Of a stretch of 12,637 bases of DNA, positions 5,866 to 12,637 are shown piece after piece. The stretch is from positions 3,323 to 15,959 of the forward strand of contig DIQB01000040.1 in NCBI GenBank assembly GCA_002427165.1, in the 5' to 3' direction. Within the stretch, counting starts at the first letter, position 1. Each line of letters begins with the position of its first letter. The notes beneath the pieces were generated by a model. That model searched no databases and was not told where the DNA came from. It was given only the letters and a program-made list of their open reading frames with translations. The DNA is from Firmicutes bacterium UBA5473. Its GTDB lineage: Bacteria; Bacillota; DTU084. Both the position numbers and the translations under genes were made by a program.

Positions 5866-7429
5866 ATGTCTAAGAAAAGAATCCGCTGCACAATCGTACT
5901 CTCCCTAAGCTTATTCCTCCTGCTTTGCACAGCGCCAACAGATGCATTTAAATACACAGGCTATGGAGCGAACAGAACAGTAAGCGGCTCCATGCATCTG
6001 TTGGAGATCGGTAATGAAAATATACTCCTCGATGCCGGCAGCTTCTACGATCGCGAAGGGGAAGAAGAGGGAAGGTATGATGGGGAATTTATTGCAAGCA
6101 TCTCTGCCATCATTATCAGCCATGCCCATACCGATCATTTAGGCAACCTCAGCAAAATAGTAAACATGGGCTATGAAGGTAAAATCTATTGCACAGAACC
6201 CACAGCCGCCCTTATGCCCACCATGCTTGAGATGGCCAAAATATGGCTATTATGGACTGGAATCATTCTATTATTCCCAGGCAAACGAGGGCAGATATCA
6301 AAACATCGCTGTCCATATCTACACCGATTGCCAATACGGCTCTAGAATCAGCCCCCGCAATTTTAAGAGAATCAAACTGACCCGAGATCAATTAGCCCGG
6401 GAGAATTTTTATCTTTGTAATGAATGCATACAGATGGAAGTCGACAAGATTATGGAGAAGGTAGTGGCAGTGCCTGCAAACGAACGTTTTGCACCGACAG
6501 AAGGTATTATCGCTGAGTTTCTCCTCACTCCCCATATTCCGGGATCTGCCATGATAAAGCTGACAGAACTTACAACCAAAAAAAACCTTCTCTATTCCGG
6601 GGATCTGGGAAGTGGCCTTTCTCCATTTCTCCCACCACAGCAGTACCCTCGGGGAATAGACTATCTTATTTTCGAGGCAACATATGGCGCTGGGGTAAAG
6701 CCAATCGCTCCTTGTGCAAGAATTATTTTTCAAGCATTAATCGGGTCATATATCAGAGAGGGGAAGCGGGTAATTATCCCTGCTTTTGTGTTAGACAGAA
6801 CCCAGCAGGTGCTTTTTGAATTAACCAAAGGGATGGAAAAGGGCTTAATCCCCGAAACCCCGATTTGGGTTATTGGCTATAGCGTCGCAAAACTCAACCG
6901 GATCTATAAAGAAGACTTCACCCGAGAAGAGTACGTCCAGTATTTCTCAGACCAATATCAAGAAAAAGGTCCTTTCGACTCGGTTTTTACAGAAAGAGGC
7001 AGCCTTGGGAAAAACCAGATCCGCCATGGTGAAATTGGCATTGTTTCCACAGGGATGGCTGATGCCTCTTGGGCACATGAATTTGTCAAAGAGTGGCATC
7101 AAGATCCCAATACTGTTTTTGCTTTTGTTGGTTATCAAGCCCCCAATACACCTGGCGCCCAACTTACTACCACAGGTGAGCTAACAATTGAGGGTGTCAC
7201 CCAAAAAGCTAAAGCCCGGATTGTAAAGTTTGATTGCTTTAGCAGCCATGCAAATTTCCATCAGATCTCGGAACTTATAGAAAAAGCCGGGGATGTAGAG
7301 GAAGCCTTGATTGTACATTTAAATCCTTATGATTGCGATGCTGTCTCTCAAGCTTACAGGGAAAAGTTTCCTTCGATAAAATTCCATGTCCCGAGGATCA
7401 AGGAAGAATATACTTTTGGCGAGGAATAA
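5866..7429 (+). pseudogene. exported metallo-beta-lactamase/beta-CASP hydrolase, frameshifted
   Basis: Conceptually this is a protein of about 520 residues. AGAGGAGAGGTG precedes ATG 5866, and the N-terminus is a clear signal peptide (KKRIR, a hydrophobic stretch, then A-D-A before F). Metal motifs are HAHTDH (86-91), TPHIPGSAM (motif 3) and YSGDLG (motif 4). Beta-CASP features follow: FEATYG, VIIPAFVLDRTQQVLFEL, IVSTGMAD, FVGYQAPNTPGAQL and a C-terminal CFSSHANF. These are hallmarks of the YSH1/CPSF-type nuclease fold acting on RNA or, in some members, DNA. Frame 1 carries the protein to MAK near 6240 and frame 2 carries it from KYGYYGLES onward; dropping one A from the AAAA run at 6238-6241 restores one continuous protein. 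As sequenced, translation would end at 6345 without motifs 3 and 4. A sequencing error in the homopolymer is possible. Secretion of such a nuclease is unusual; the substrate is unknown. Confidence 0.8.
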
Positions 7430-7504
7430 GATCCGCGCCCTTGCTATAATGTCATGGTAGGGATGCACCAATTCTGAAAAATAGTTATTTAAAATAATAG
7501 CAGG

Positions 7505-7547
7505 AAAAATAGCCCCGGCAAAGAATCCATAAGGCGGGGCTATTTTT
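7505..7547. terminator. bidirectional-looking intrinsic terminator
   Basis: AAAAATAGCCCCG (7505-7517) pairs perfectly with CGGGGCTATTTTT (7535-7547), a 13-bp stem with a 17-base loop, a GC core and A/T tails on both sides. It separates the beta-CASP gene from the CapA gene and could stop transcription in either direction. Confidence 0.85.
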
Positions 7548-7596
7548 ATATCCATTTACCCCAGAATTTTCAAAAGAATGAGCAGGAGGGTGAAGA

Positions 7597-8796
7597 ATGG
7601 AAGGGCTGATTAAAACCAGTGCAGGAGAACAGGCTTTAGAGGAAGGAGAAAGCAAACGGATAATTGTGACGGCAGATTGGGCTTGCCGTGGACCTCATCT
7701 TGAGGCCATGCAAAAAGATCCCATAGCTTTCTATGGAGATTTACTGCCTAGGCTACAGGCAGCAGATCTTGCGATTGTGAATGTGGAAACTACTCTCAGT
7801 GAAAAGGGAGCACCAATCCTAAAGGCAGGTCCCAATATCAGTTGTCCCGAAGAATGCGTAGCAGGCCTTCAGGCTGTCCCTTTTCAGGTTGCCTGTCTTG
7901 CCAATAATCATATCCGTGATTTTGGTGGAGAGGGTCTGGTTGAGACCATTGAGATCTTAAAGGCAGCAGGTCTTGCTACCTGCGGCGCAGGTGCTACACC
8001 TGAAGAGATTACAGCCCTCCTGATTTGGGAGCTTGGAGAAATAAAACTTGGAATTTTAAATGTGGCAGAGGGAGAAGCCTGCCTGCCGCCCCAAGAGGGC
8101 GAGCCGGGGGTAGCGGGCTTGGATCTGGTAAGGATCGAAAAACAACTAGCCGAGTTGAAACAAAAAGTTGATCTTTCATTGGTGATCGTCCATGCCGGCC
8201 GGGAACATGCACCATCCCCACCACCTTATATTCAAACTGCCTACCGGCAGATGGTCAGGGCCGGAGCAGATCTGGTAGTTGCCCATCACCCCCATGTGCC
8301 TCAGGGAATTGAGATTTACCGCGGAGTGCCTATTGTCTACAGCATGGGAAACTTCGTCTTCTGGCAAGAGCAGGCAAACCCATATCAACATAAAGGTTTC
8401 TTTGTGGAGTTGGAACTTGCAGGCTCTCGCCTTGCGGAAATTAAAGTGGTTCCTTATGGAATTTATCCTGAAGGTGTTTCCCTTTTAGAGGGACCTGAGA
8501 AAAAGCGGTTTTTTGCAGAACTTAAGATGCTCTCCCAGCTCCTTTATGATCCGGAAAAAACCGAAGAGTTATGGAATGCATTTGCAGATCATCACTATGA
8601 TACGCGCCTGAAACCGGAACTCGTTTTAGACTTCTCTACGCCGCAAGCTGCAGCTAGATCCAAAAACTTTTTTATTACCCCAGCCCATCGGGAGCTGATG
8701 ATTACCATGATGGAGCGGATCCACTACCGGCAAATCGGTACATCTGAAAGCTGGGCACAAGAGCTTGTGCGCAAGTGGCTGGGGAAAGGTTGTTAA
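7597..8796 (+). CDS. CapA-family metallophosphatase-like protein
   Basis: This 399-residue protein has the calcineurin-like fold of the CapA/PgsA (YwtB) family, associated with poly-gamma-glutamate capsule synthesis or release. The motifs fit in order: TADW with D27, IVNVETTLS (N62, E64), CLANNHIRDFG (N104-H105), VIVHAGREHA, RAGADLVVAHHPHVPQGIE (H230-H231, H233) and IVYSMGNFVF (249 onward). Canonical CapA proteins are membrane-anchored or exported, but no signal peptide or transmembrane segment is visible here: the first 20 residues are hydrophilic and acidic. No capB, capC or capD neighbour is present, so a capsule role is not supported by context and a phosphoesterase with another substrate is equally possible. 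AGGAGGGTG upstream of ATG 7597 is a good ribosome binding site. The gene stands alone after the terminator at 7505-7547; the roughly 130 bases after its stop hold no gene. Confidence 0.85.
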   Translation: MEGLIKTSAGEQALEEGESKRIIVTADWACRGPHLEAMQKDPIAFYGDLLPRLQAADLAIVNVETTLSEKGAPILKAGPNISCPEECVAGLQAVPFQVACLANNHIRDFGGEGLVETIEILKAAGLATCGAGATPEEITALLIWELGEIKLGILNVAEGEACLPPQEGEPGVAGLDLVRIEKQLAELKQKVDLSLVIVHAGREHAPSPPPYIQTAYRQMVRAGADLVVAHHPHVPQGIEIYRGVPIVYSMGNFVFWQEQANPYQHKGFFVELELAGSRLAEIKVVPYGIYPEGVSLLEGPEKKRFFAELKMLSQLLYDPEKTEELWNAFADHHYDTRLKPELVLDFSTPQAAARSKNFFITPAHRELMITMMERIHYRQIGTSESWAQELVRKWLGKGC

Positions 8797-8926
8797 GTGA
8801 AAAAATGCGAATACCAGCGGGGCAAATTGTAAAGTTCCTTGTGCCCTTGTTAGTTGAAGCAGGGATAATTCCAAAGGGATGAGAAAATAAGGCTTTGGTA
8901 TTAGGTGTAAAAGCTAGGTGGAAATA

Positions 8927-9853
8927 ATGGTTGAAAAAATCGTTAACAACGCATATGAAGAGGCGGAGACCCTCCGTTACCTGCTAGAGAAGATAATCGC
9001 GAAATTCAATGTTCGGATCAATCTGTCCGATATTGCAGGGATCAGGAAAATCAACAACCAAATAGAGGATGTTTTTAGGCAATATAGCTATCATAACAAT
9101 TCTTTTTGTAATCATATTAAAAAAGACGAAACCCTTCATGGCTTATGTATAAAATCTAAGAACGTACTTTGCAAAAGGATCAAGAGACCCTTTTATGGAA
9201 AATGCTATCTGGGCATCTATGAGCTTTATTATCCAGTATGGTATAAGGAGCAACTTATTGCACTGATCTGCATAGGACAGTTCTCAAATGGTTTGGAGAA
9301 GTCTCTTGAATTTGTAAAGCGTAAGGCAGAAAAATATGGATTGGATCCGGCAGCCTGTGCCAAAGAATATGCCAGCATTACGAAAGAAATTAACTTTTCG
9401 GTGGATGATTTAAACGGGGATGTCTGGGTTATCTGCAACTACATGTCGCTGCTTTATAGAAATGCGATCCTCCAGCGGTTTATAGAATCGAAACTATCCG
9501 GCTCCATGCGTTCGGCTGCAGATTATTATCAGGATAAAGCAATTATTTCCTCTGCAGTAGATTTTATCAACAAGAATTACTCCCAAAATATTTCGCTGGA
9601 TCTCATTTCCAAAAACTGCTATTGCAATCCGGCCTACCTTAGCTATCTATTCAATAAAGAGATGGGAATGACCATCACCGACTATATTAATAAAAGCAAA
9701 GTTGAATATGCCAAAAGGCTTTTGGATCTGACAGATTTTTCCATCACCCAAATTTCGCAGGAAGTCGGGTTTAATGATCCAAGTTACTTTTCAAAAGTAT
9801 TTAAAAAGACCCAGGGTGCCAGTCCCACGGACTATCGAGAAAGGAAGAACTAA
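8927..9853 (+). CDS. PocR sensor / AraC-type transcriptional regulator
   Basis: This 308-residue cytoplasmic regulator has two parts. Residues about 15-170 look like a PocR ligand-binding domain: a C-N-H-I-K motif, HGLCIKSKNVLCKR, PFYGKCYLGIYELYYPVW and IALICIGQF, matching the conserved Cys-containing core of PocR proteins. Residues about 200-305 form an AraC/XylS double helix-turn-helix: AVDFINKNYSQNISLDLISK, YCNPAYLSYLFNKEMGMTITDYI, and the second helix-turn-helix ITQISQEVGFNDPSYFSKVFKKTQGASPTDYR. The latter is the family signature. PocR domains are known from regulators of propanediol/cobalamin genes and bind small metabolites; the ligand here is unknown. AGGTGG at 8916-8921 lies 5 bases before ATG 8927. 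The GTG at 8918, which would add three residues, lies within that site and is less likely. It probably controls the FAD oxidoreductase downstream and itself. Confidence 0.88.
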   Translation: MVEKIVNNAYEEAETLRYLLEKIIAKFNVRINLSDIAGIRKINNQIEDVFRQYSYHNNSFCNHIKKDETLHGLCIKSKNVLCKRIKRPFYGKCYLGIYELYYPVWYKEQLIALICIGQFSNGLEKSLEFVKRKAEKYGLDPAACAKEYASITKEINFSVDDLNGDVWVICNYMSLLYRNAILQRFIESKLSGSMRSAADYYQDKAIISSAVDFINKNYSQNISLDLISKNCYCNPAYLSYLFNKEMGMTITDYINKSKVEYAKRLLDLTDFSITQISQEVGFNDPSYFSKVFKKTQGASPTDYRERKN

Positions 9854-9879
9854 AAATAATCCAACAGCAACTAAAAATA
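9848..9879. promoter_or_regulatory. 11-bp direct repeats 21 bp apart, candidate AraC-type operator
   Basis: AACTAAAAATA occurs at 9848-9858 and again at 9869-9879, a start-to-start spacing of 21 bp or two helical turns. AraC-family regulators classically bind direct half-sites with this spacing. The repeats lie at the end of the AraC-type gene and about 90 bp upstream of the oxidoreductase start. They are AT-rich, and the first overlaps the stop codon, so chance cannot be excluded. Confidence 0.35.
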
Positions 9880-9970
9880 TTTAAGGCTGAACCTGGATTT
9901 TTCCGCTACCATTAGGATAAAGAGAAAATTGATCTTTTAGTTTACAAATTTAAAATGGGGAGGGTTTGGC

Positions 9971-11179
9971 GTGTATTCTGTGATTGTTGTTGGAGGAGGT
10001 CCTGCCGGTATTGCTGCTGCCGTTGCTGCTAGGCGCCGGGGTCTTTCAACTCTTTTAGTTGAAAGGTATGGCTTTTTAGGTGGTATGGCCACAGCAGGGC
10101 TTGTTACACCATTTATGTCCACCCTTGGTGCAGGTGGTCTTTATCCTGAGTTGATTGGAAGGCTAGAGAAATGGGAGGCCATGGATGGACGTAACTTCGA
10201 CGGAGAGCTTACCAAGTTGGTTTTAGATGAATGGCTTACTGAGGAGGGCGTGGATCTTCTCTTTCATGCTTTGCTCACTGGCGTAAAAGTTGAAAATGGC
10301 AAAATTAGTAGCATTACCGTTGCAGGTAAAGGTGAAGAGTTGGAACTGAAAGCTTCTTATTTTATCGATTGTACAGGCGATGGTGATCTTGCTGCTTTAG
10401 CTGGCGTGCCCATGAATATGGGAAGAGGCGAAGATCGTCTCTGTCAGCCCATGACAACTTGTTTTCAACTGGGTGGCGTGGATGATGAGCTGATGCTATC
10501 TCGGGAGAAGTTAAGCTTGCTTTACAATAAAGCTAAAGCTGAGGGCAGGCTCAAAAACCCAAGAGAAAACGTGCTTTGGTTTTACACCATTCGCCCAAAC
10601 GAAATTCACTTCAATACCACACGCGTTGTGGGTAAAAACCCGGTCTCCATCAAAGAGCTAACAGAGGCCGAGCTTGAGGCTAGAGGACAAATTGCGCAAA
10701 TGTTTAGGTGGCTGAAAGAAGAGGTTCCTGCTTTCAAAGATGCATACATCCTTCGGATCGCAACCCAGATCGGAGTTCGGGAGAGCAGAACCATAAAGGG
10801 TGCTTATCAGCTGACAGAAGAAGACGTGCTAGGTGGCCGGAAGTTCCTTCAGAGCATTGGCAAATGTTCATATCCAATAGATATTCACAGTCCCAAAGGG
10901 GAAGGGACCACAATAGCAACCTTAGCGCCAGGCGATTGGTATGAGATCCCCTACACCACCCTTTACAATCCTGGTTTTAAGAATTTACTAGCAGCAGGCC
11001 GTTGTATTTCCTCAACCCATGAAGCGCAAGCGTCGCTACGAATTATGCCTACTTGTATGGTAATTGGGCAAGCTGCAGGTTTAGCCGCCTCCCTTGCTCA
11101 GGCAGATGGATTATCTGTGGAACAGGTCCCTGTGGAGTTATTGCAAACAGAGCTGAAAGCAGCAGGGGCAGATCTTTAA
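9971..11179 (+). CDS. FAD-dependent oxidoreductase (FAD_oxidored family)
   Basis: This 402-residue flavoprotein starts with a Rossmann dinucleotide-binding motif VVGGGPAGIAAAVAA and the closing acidic residue in LLVERYGFLGG. A second FAD-contacting segment is FIDCTGDGDLAALAG (about 131-145), and the C-terminal AAGRCISSTHEAQASLRIMP followed by GQAAGLAA (about 341-375) is the GD-type FAD clasp of this family. These are hallmarks of the large FAD_oxidored (PF12831-type) group, soluble enzymes usually of unknown substrate that occur in catabolic and xylan/sugar loci. The start is GTG 9971 with GGGGAGGG at 9957-9964. The 117-bp gap to the PocR-AraC gene holds the candidate operator, suggesting specific regulation. 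The stop codon lies inside the downstream terminator stem. I cannot name the substrate. Confidence 0.87.
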   Translation: MYSVIVVGGGPAGIAAAVAARRRGLSTLLVERYGFLGGMATAGLVTPFMSTLGAGGLYPELIGRLEKWEAMDGRNFDGELTKLVLDEWLTEEGVDLLFHALLTGVKVENGKISSITVAGKGEELELKASYFIDCTGDGDLAALAGVPMNMGRGEDRLCQPMTTCFQLGGVDDELMLSREKLSLLYNKAKAEGRLKNPRENVLWFYTIRPNEIHFNTTRVVGKNPVSIKELTEAELEARGQIAQMFRWLKEEVPAFKDAYILRIATQIGVRESRTIKGAYQLTEEDVLGGRKFLQSIGKCSYPIDIHSPKGEGTTIATLAPGDWYEIPYTTLYNPGFKNLLAAGRCISSTHEAQASLRIMPTCMVIGQAAGLAASLAQADGLSVEQVPVELLQTELKAAGADL

Positions 11180-11223
11180 GAAAGAAGGCCAGCTTTTTCG
11201 AAAGCTGGCCTTCTTTCTTAAAG
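11174..11223. terminator. very strong terminator with 23-bp perfect stem
   Basis: CTTTAAGAAAGAAGGCCAGCTTT (11174-11196) is fully complementary to 11201-11223 around a TTCG tetraloop (11197-11200). The arms carry A/T-rich flanks around a GGCCAGC core, and the TAA stop of the oxidoreductase (11177-11179) is within the 5' arm. The symmetry suggests it can act on both strands and shields the transporter operon from read-through. Confidence 0.9.
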
Positions 11224-11278
11224 GGCGAGGGAAAACTTGACTTTAGGCCAGGGCCGCTTAACCAACCGACCGCTGAAT

Positions 11279-11307
11279 TTGTGATTATTTTCATTTTGAG
11301 TTATAAT
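11279..11307 (+). promoter_or_regulatory. candidate sigma-A promoter of the betaine transporter operon
   Basis: TTGTGA (11279-11284) is separated by 17 bp from a perfect TATAAT (11302-11307). Initiation would fall near 11314, giving a leader of about 40 bases before the start at 11354. This is the only well-spaced promoter pair I found in the gap after the terminator. Confidence 0.55.
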
Positions 11308-11336
11308 AAGGAAGTAAGTGGAACTTTATTTTTTAT

Positions 11337-11356
11337 AAAAGGAGAGATTCGTTATT
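11337..11356 (+). promoter_or_regulatory. ribosome binding site pointing to an ATT start
   Basis: AAAAGGAGAG (11337-11346) is a strong ribosome binding site. The only codons at the right distance in the betaine-binding protein frame are GTT (11351) and ATT (11354, 7-base spacing). The first conventional start in the frame, TTG 11384, is 37 bases away and would remove the basic N-region of the signal peptide. Confidence 0.55.
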
Positions 11357-12367
11357 TTTAGTCCAAAAAAAGTCAAAACGGTTTTGCTAGCAATTATTGT
11401 TTGTTTAGTTGTTCTGTTTGCATCTTGCTCACCGAAAAAGGATGTATCAAAAAATGAGCTTGTTTTAGCTGATGCAGGTTGGGACAGTATACGAGTTCAC
11501 AATTCCATAGCTAGCTTTATTATTGAAAATGGATATGGATATAAGACCGATGTCATTACCGGATCATCCTCTATAACCTTACAAGGCCTAACTCAGGGGG
11601 ACATTGACATTTATATGGAGGCTTGGACCGACAACTTTAAAGAGATTTACAACTCCGGTATTGACAGTGGCGATATTGAAGAGCTATCCATAAATTTTGA
11701 TGATAACGCCCAAGGACTTTATGTTCCAACTTATATAATTAAAGGAGACGCCGAAAAAGGAATTGAGCCAATTGCTCCGGATTTAAAGTCAGTCAAGGAT
11801 TTGCTAAAGTATTGGAAGCTATTTCAGGACCCTGATAATCACCAAAGAGGCAGAATCTATGGTTCTCCCCCGAACTGGTTTGCTGATGAGGTGCTTCGTG
11901 GAAAGTTTAAAACCTATGGTTTAGATGAAAAGTTTGATTATTTCAATCCCGGCTCTGATACGGCACTGAATACTTCAATAGTTGCTGCTGTAGAAAAAGG
12001 TGAGCCTTGGGTTGGATATTATTGGGAACCTACATGGATCATGGGTAAATATGACATGACCTTACTTGAAGACGAGCCATATACACCTGAAAAATGGGAA
12101 AATGGATTTGCTTGTGAATTCTCAGGTGTTAAAGTCACTGTCGCCGTAAATAAAGGGATGGTTGAAAAAGCACCGGAAGTCGTTGAGTTCTTGAAAAACT
12201 ATAAAACAAGTTCAGAGCTTACCAACGAGATGTTAGCCTATATGCAGGAAAATGACGCTAGAGCCGATGAAACTGCTATTTGGTTTTTACAAAAGTATGA
12301 AGAACTGTGGACACAGTGGCTACCAGAGGATATAGCAAGTAAGGTTAAAGAAGCACTTCAATCGTAA
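11354..12367 (+). CDS. glycine/proline betaine ABC transporter substrate-binding lipoprotein
   Basis: This is the extracytoplasmic binding protein of an osmoprotectant ABC importer (OpuAC/ProX type), expected to be tethered to the outer face of the membrane. With the start at ATT 11354 the N-terminus reads M-F-S-P-K-K-V-K-T, a hydrophobic core and a lipobox-like LFASC, with the lipid-modified cysteine at residue 25. Binding-protein landmarks include ELVLADAGWDS, an Ile-rich segment with TGSS, ME-AWTDN and GYYWEPTWIMGKYDM, where tryptophans are expected to form the aromatic cage around the quaternary ammonium. The length (about 337 residues) is normal. The permease gene follows 22 bases after the stop. 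The start is uncertain: there is no ATG, GTG or TTG with a proper ribosome binding site, so either ATT is used, the start codon is mutated, or a base is misread. Confidence 0.88.
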   Translation: MFSPKKVKTVLLAIIVCLVVLFASCSPKKDVSKNELVLADAGWDSIRVHNSIASFIIENGYGYKTDVITGSSSITLQGLTQGDIDIYMEAWTDNFKEIYNSGIDSGDIEELSINFDDNAQGLYVPTYIIKGDAEKGIEPIAPDLKSVKDLLKYWKLFQDPDNHQRGRIYGSPPNWFADEVLRGKFKTYGLDEKFDYFNPGSDTALNTSIVAAVEKGEPWVGYYWEPTWIMGKYDMTLLEDEPYTPEKWENGFACEFSGVKVTVAVNKGMVEKAPEVVEFLKNYKTSSELTNEMLAYMQENDARADETAIWFLQKYEELWTQWLPEDIASKVKEALQS

Positions 12368-12389
12368 GAAAGCTGAGGGTTAAAGAAAA

Positions 12390-12637
12390 ATGTATAGTTT
12401 TCCTGTCTTATTTGATTTTGATCCAGGAATATATGTAAAAGTATTAGTTGATTGGCTCACGGTAAACTTCCAAGGATTTTTTGATGCTCTGACAGTTGGC
12501 GTAAAATGGATTGTCTTCAATATACATGATTTGCTGACATTTATACCTTGGTTCTTATTCATTTTCTTGATTTTCCTCCTTGGTTGGAGACTTAAAAACT
12601 TCAAGTCAGGCTTGGGTTATGCCATCATGTTTACAAC
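12390..12637 (+). CDS. glycine betaine ABC transporter permease, N-terminal part (3' end outside window)
   Basis: The frame is open from ATG 12390 to the window end and gives 82 residues. It starts MYSFPVLFDFDPG, continues with LVDWLTVNFQGFFDALTVGV and KWIVFNIHDLLTFIPWFLF, and then has a hydrophobic stretch before a basic W-R-L-K turn. This is the N-terminus of OpuAB/ProW-type permeases, in which a soluble-side segment precedes the first membrane helices. GAGGG (12375-12379) lies 10 bases upstream. With the upstream binding protein it forms an operon whose ATPase gene is not in the window and would be expected downstream; many relatives place the ATPase first. Confidence 0.8.
   Translation, partial: MYSFPVLFDFDPGIYVKVLVDWLTVNFQGFFDALTVGVKWIVFNIHDLLTFIPWFLFIFLIFLLGWRLKNFKSGLGYAIMFT

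Noticed and set aside
7445..7450. TATAAT hexamer after the beta-CASP gene
   Set aside because: No matching -35 hexamer at usable distance, and the terminator at 7505-7547 would cut any transcript before the CapA gene.
7485..7497. Small palindrome TTATTT-A-AAATAA as an operator
   Set aside because: Entirely A/T and short; expected by chance in this AT-rich gap.
8797..8926. Possible terminator or small gene after the CapA gene
   Set aside because: Only a weak, bulged GGGCA/TGCCC pairing and an 11-codon frame are visible; neither is convincing.
1..12637. CRISPR array, tRNA or rRNA
   Set aside because: No regularly spaced repeats, no tRNA-like cloverleaf with CCA-end pattern and no rRNA-like sequence were noticed by eye.

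Overview
The window looks like a piece of a Gram-positive Bacillota (clostridial) chromosome. The grounds are strong AGGAGG-type ribosome binding sites, frequent TTG/GTG starts, moderate-to-low GC, a PocR/AraC regulator, a lipoprotein glycine-betaine binding protein, and relics of the kind of conjugative element common in Clostridia. A peptococcaceae-like host is a guess. No rRNA, tRNA, CRISPR array or intact transposase/integrase gene is visible.

Layout. (1) Positions 1-2922 are the end of a cell-surface polysaccharide cluster: the C-terminus of a dTDP-glucose 4,6-dehydratase (dTDP-rhamnose pathway), a decayed glycosyltransferase-like gene, a GT2 rhamnosyltransferase-like gene, and an intact paralogue of the decayed gene. 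(2) Positions about 2940-5760 are a scar of mobile DNA. It holds a truncated reverse-strand helix-turn-helix gene typical of integrative/conjugative elements, a divergent small excisionase-like gene, a 588-residue protein of unknown function with two copies of a 60-residue DNA-binding-like module, a long hairpin terminator, and the C-terminal stub of an HNH endonuclease. (3) Positions 5866-7429 encode a secreted-looking metallo-beta-lactamase/beta-CASP hydrolase, split by a one-base frameshift in an A run. (4) Positions 7597-8796 encode a CapA-family metallophosphatase without a visible signal peptide. (5) Positions 8927-11179 carry a PocR-AraC regulator followed by an FAD-dependent oxidoreductase that ends inside a perfect 23-bp terminator stem; two 11-bp direct repeats 21 bp apart lie between them. 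(6) From 11279 to the end is the start of a glycine betaine/proline betaine ABC transporter operon (lipoprotein, then permease, cut by the window edge). Its first gene seems to lack a normal start codon.

The parts most likely to hold undescribed biology are the 588-residue tandem-module protein with its small partner gene, and the exported beta-CASP hydrolase. The clearest direct observations are gene decay: the glycosyltransferase paralogue, the helix-turn-helix remnant, the HNH stub and the beta-CASP frameshift. All family assignments come from reading motifs by eye; no search was run.
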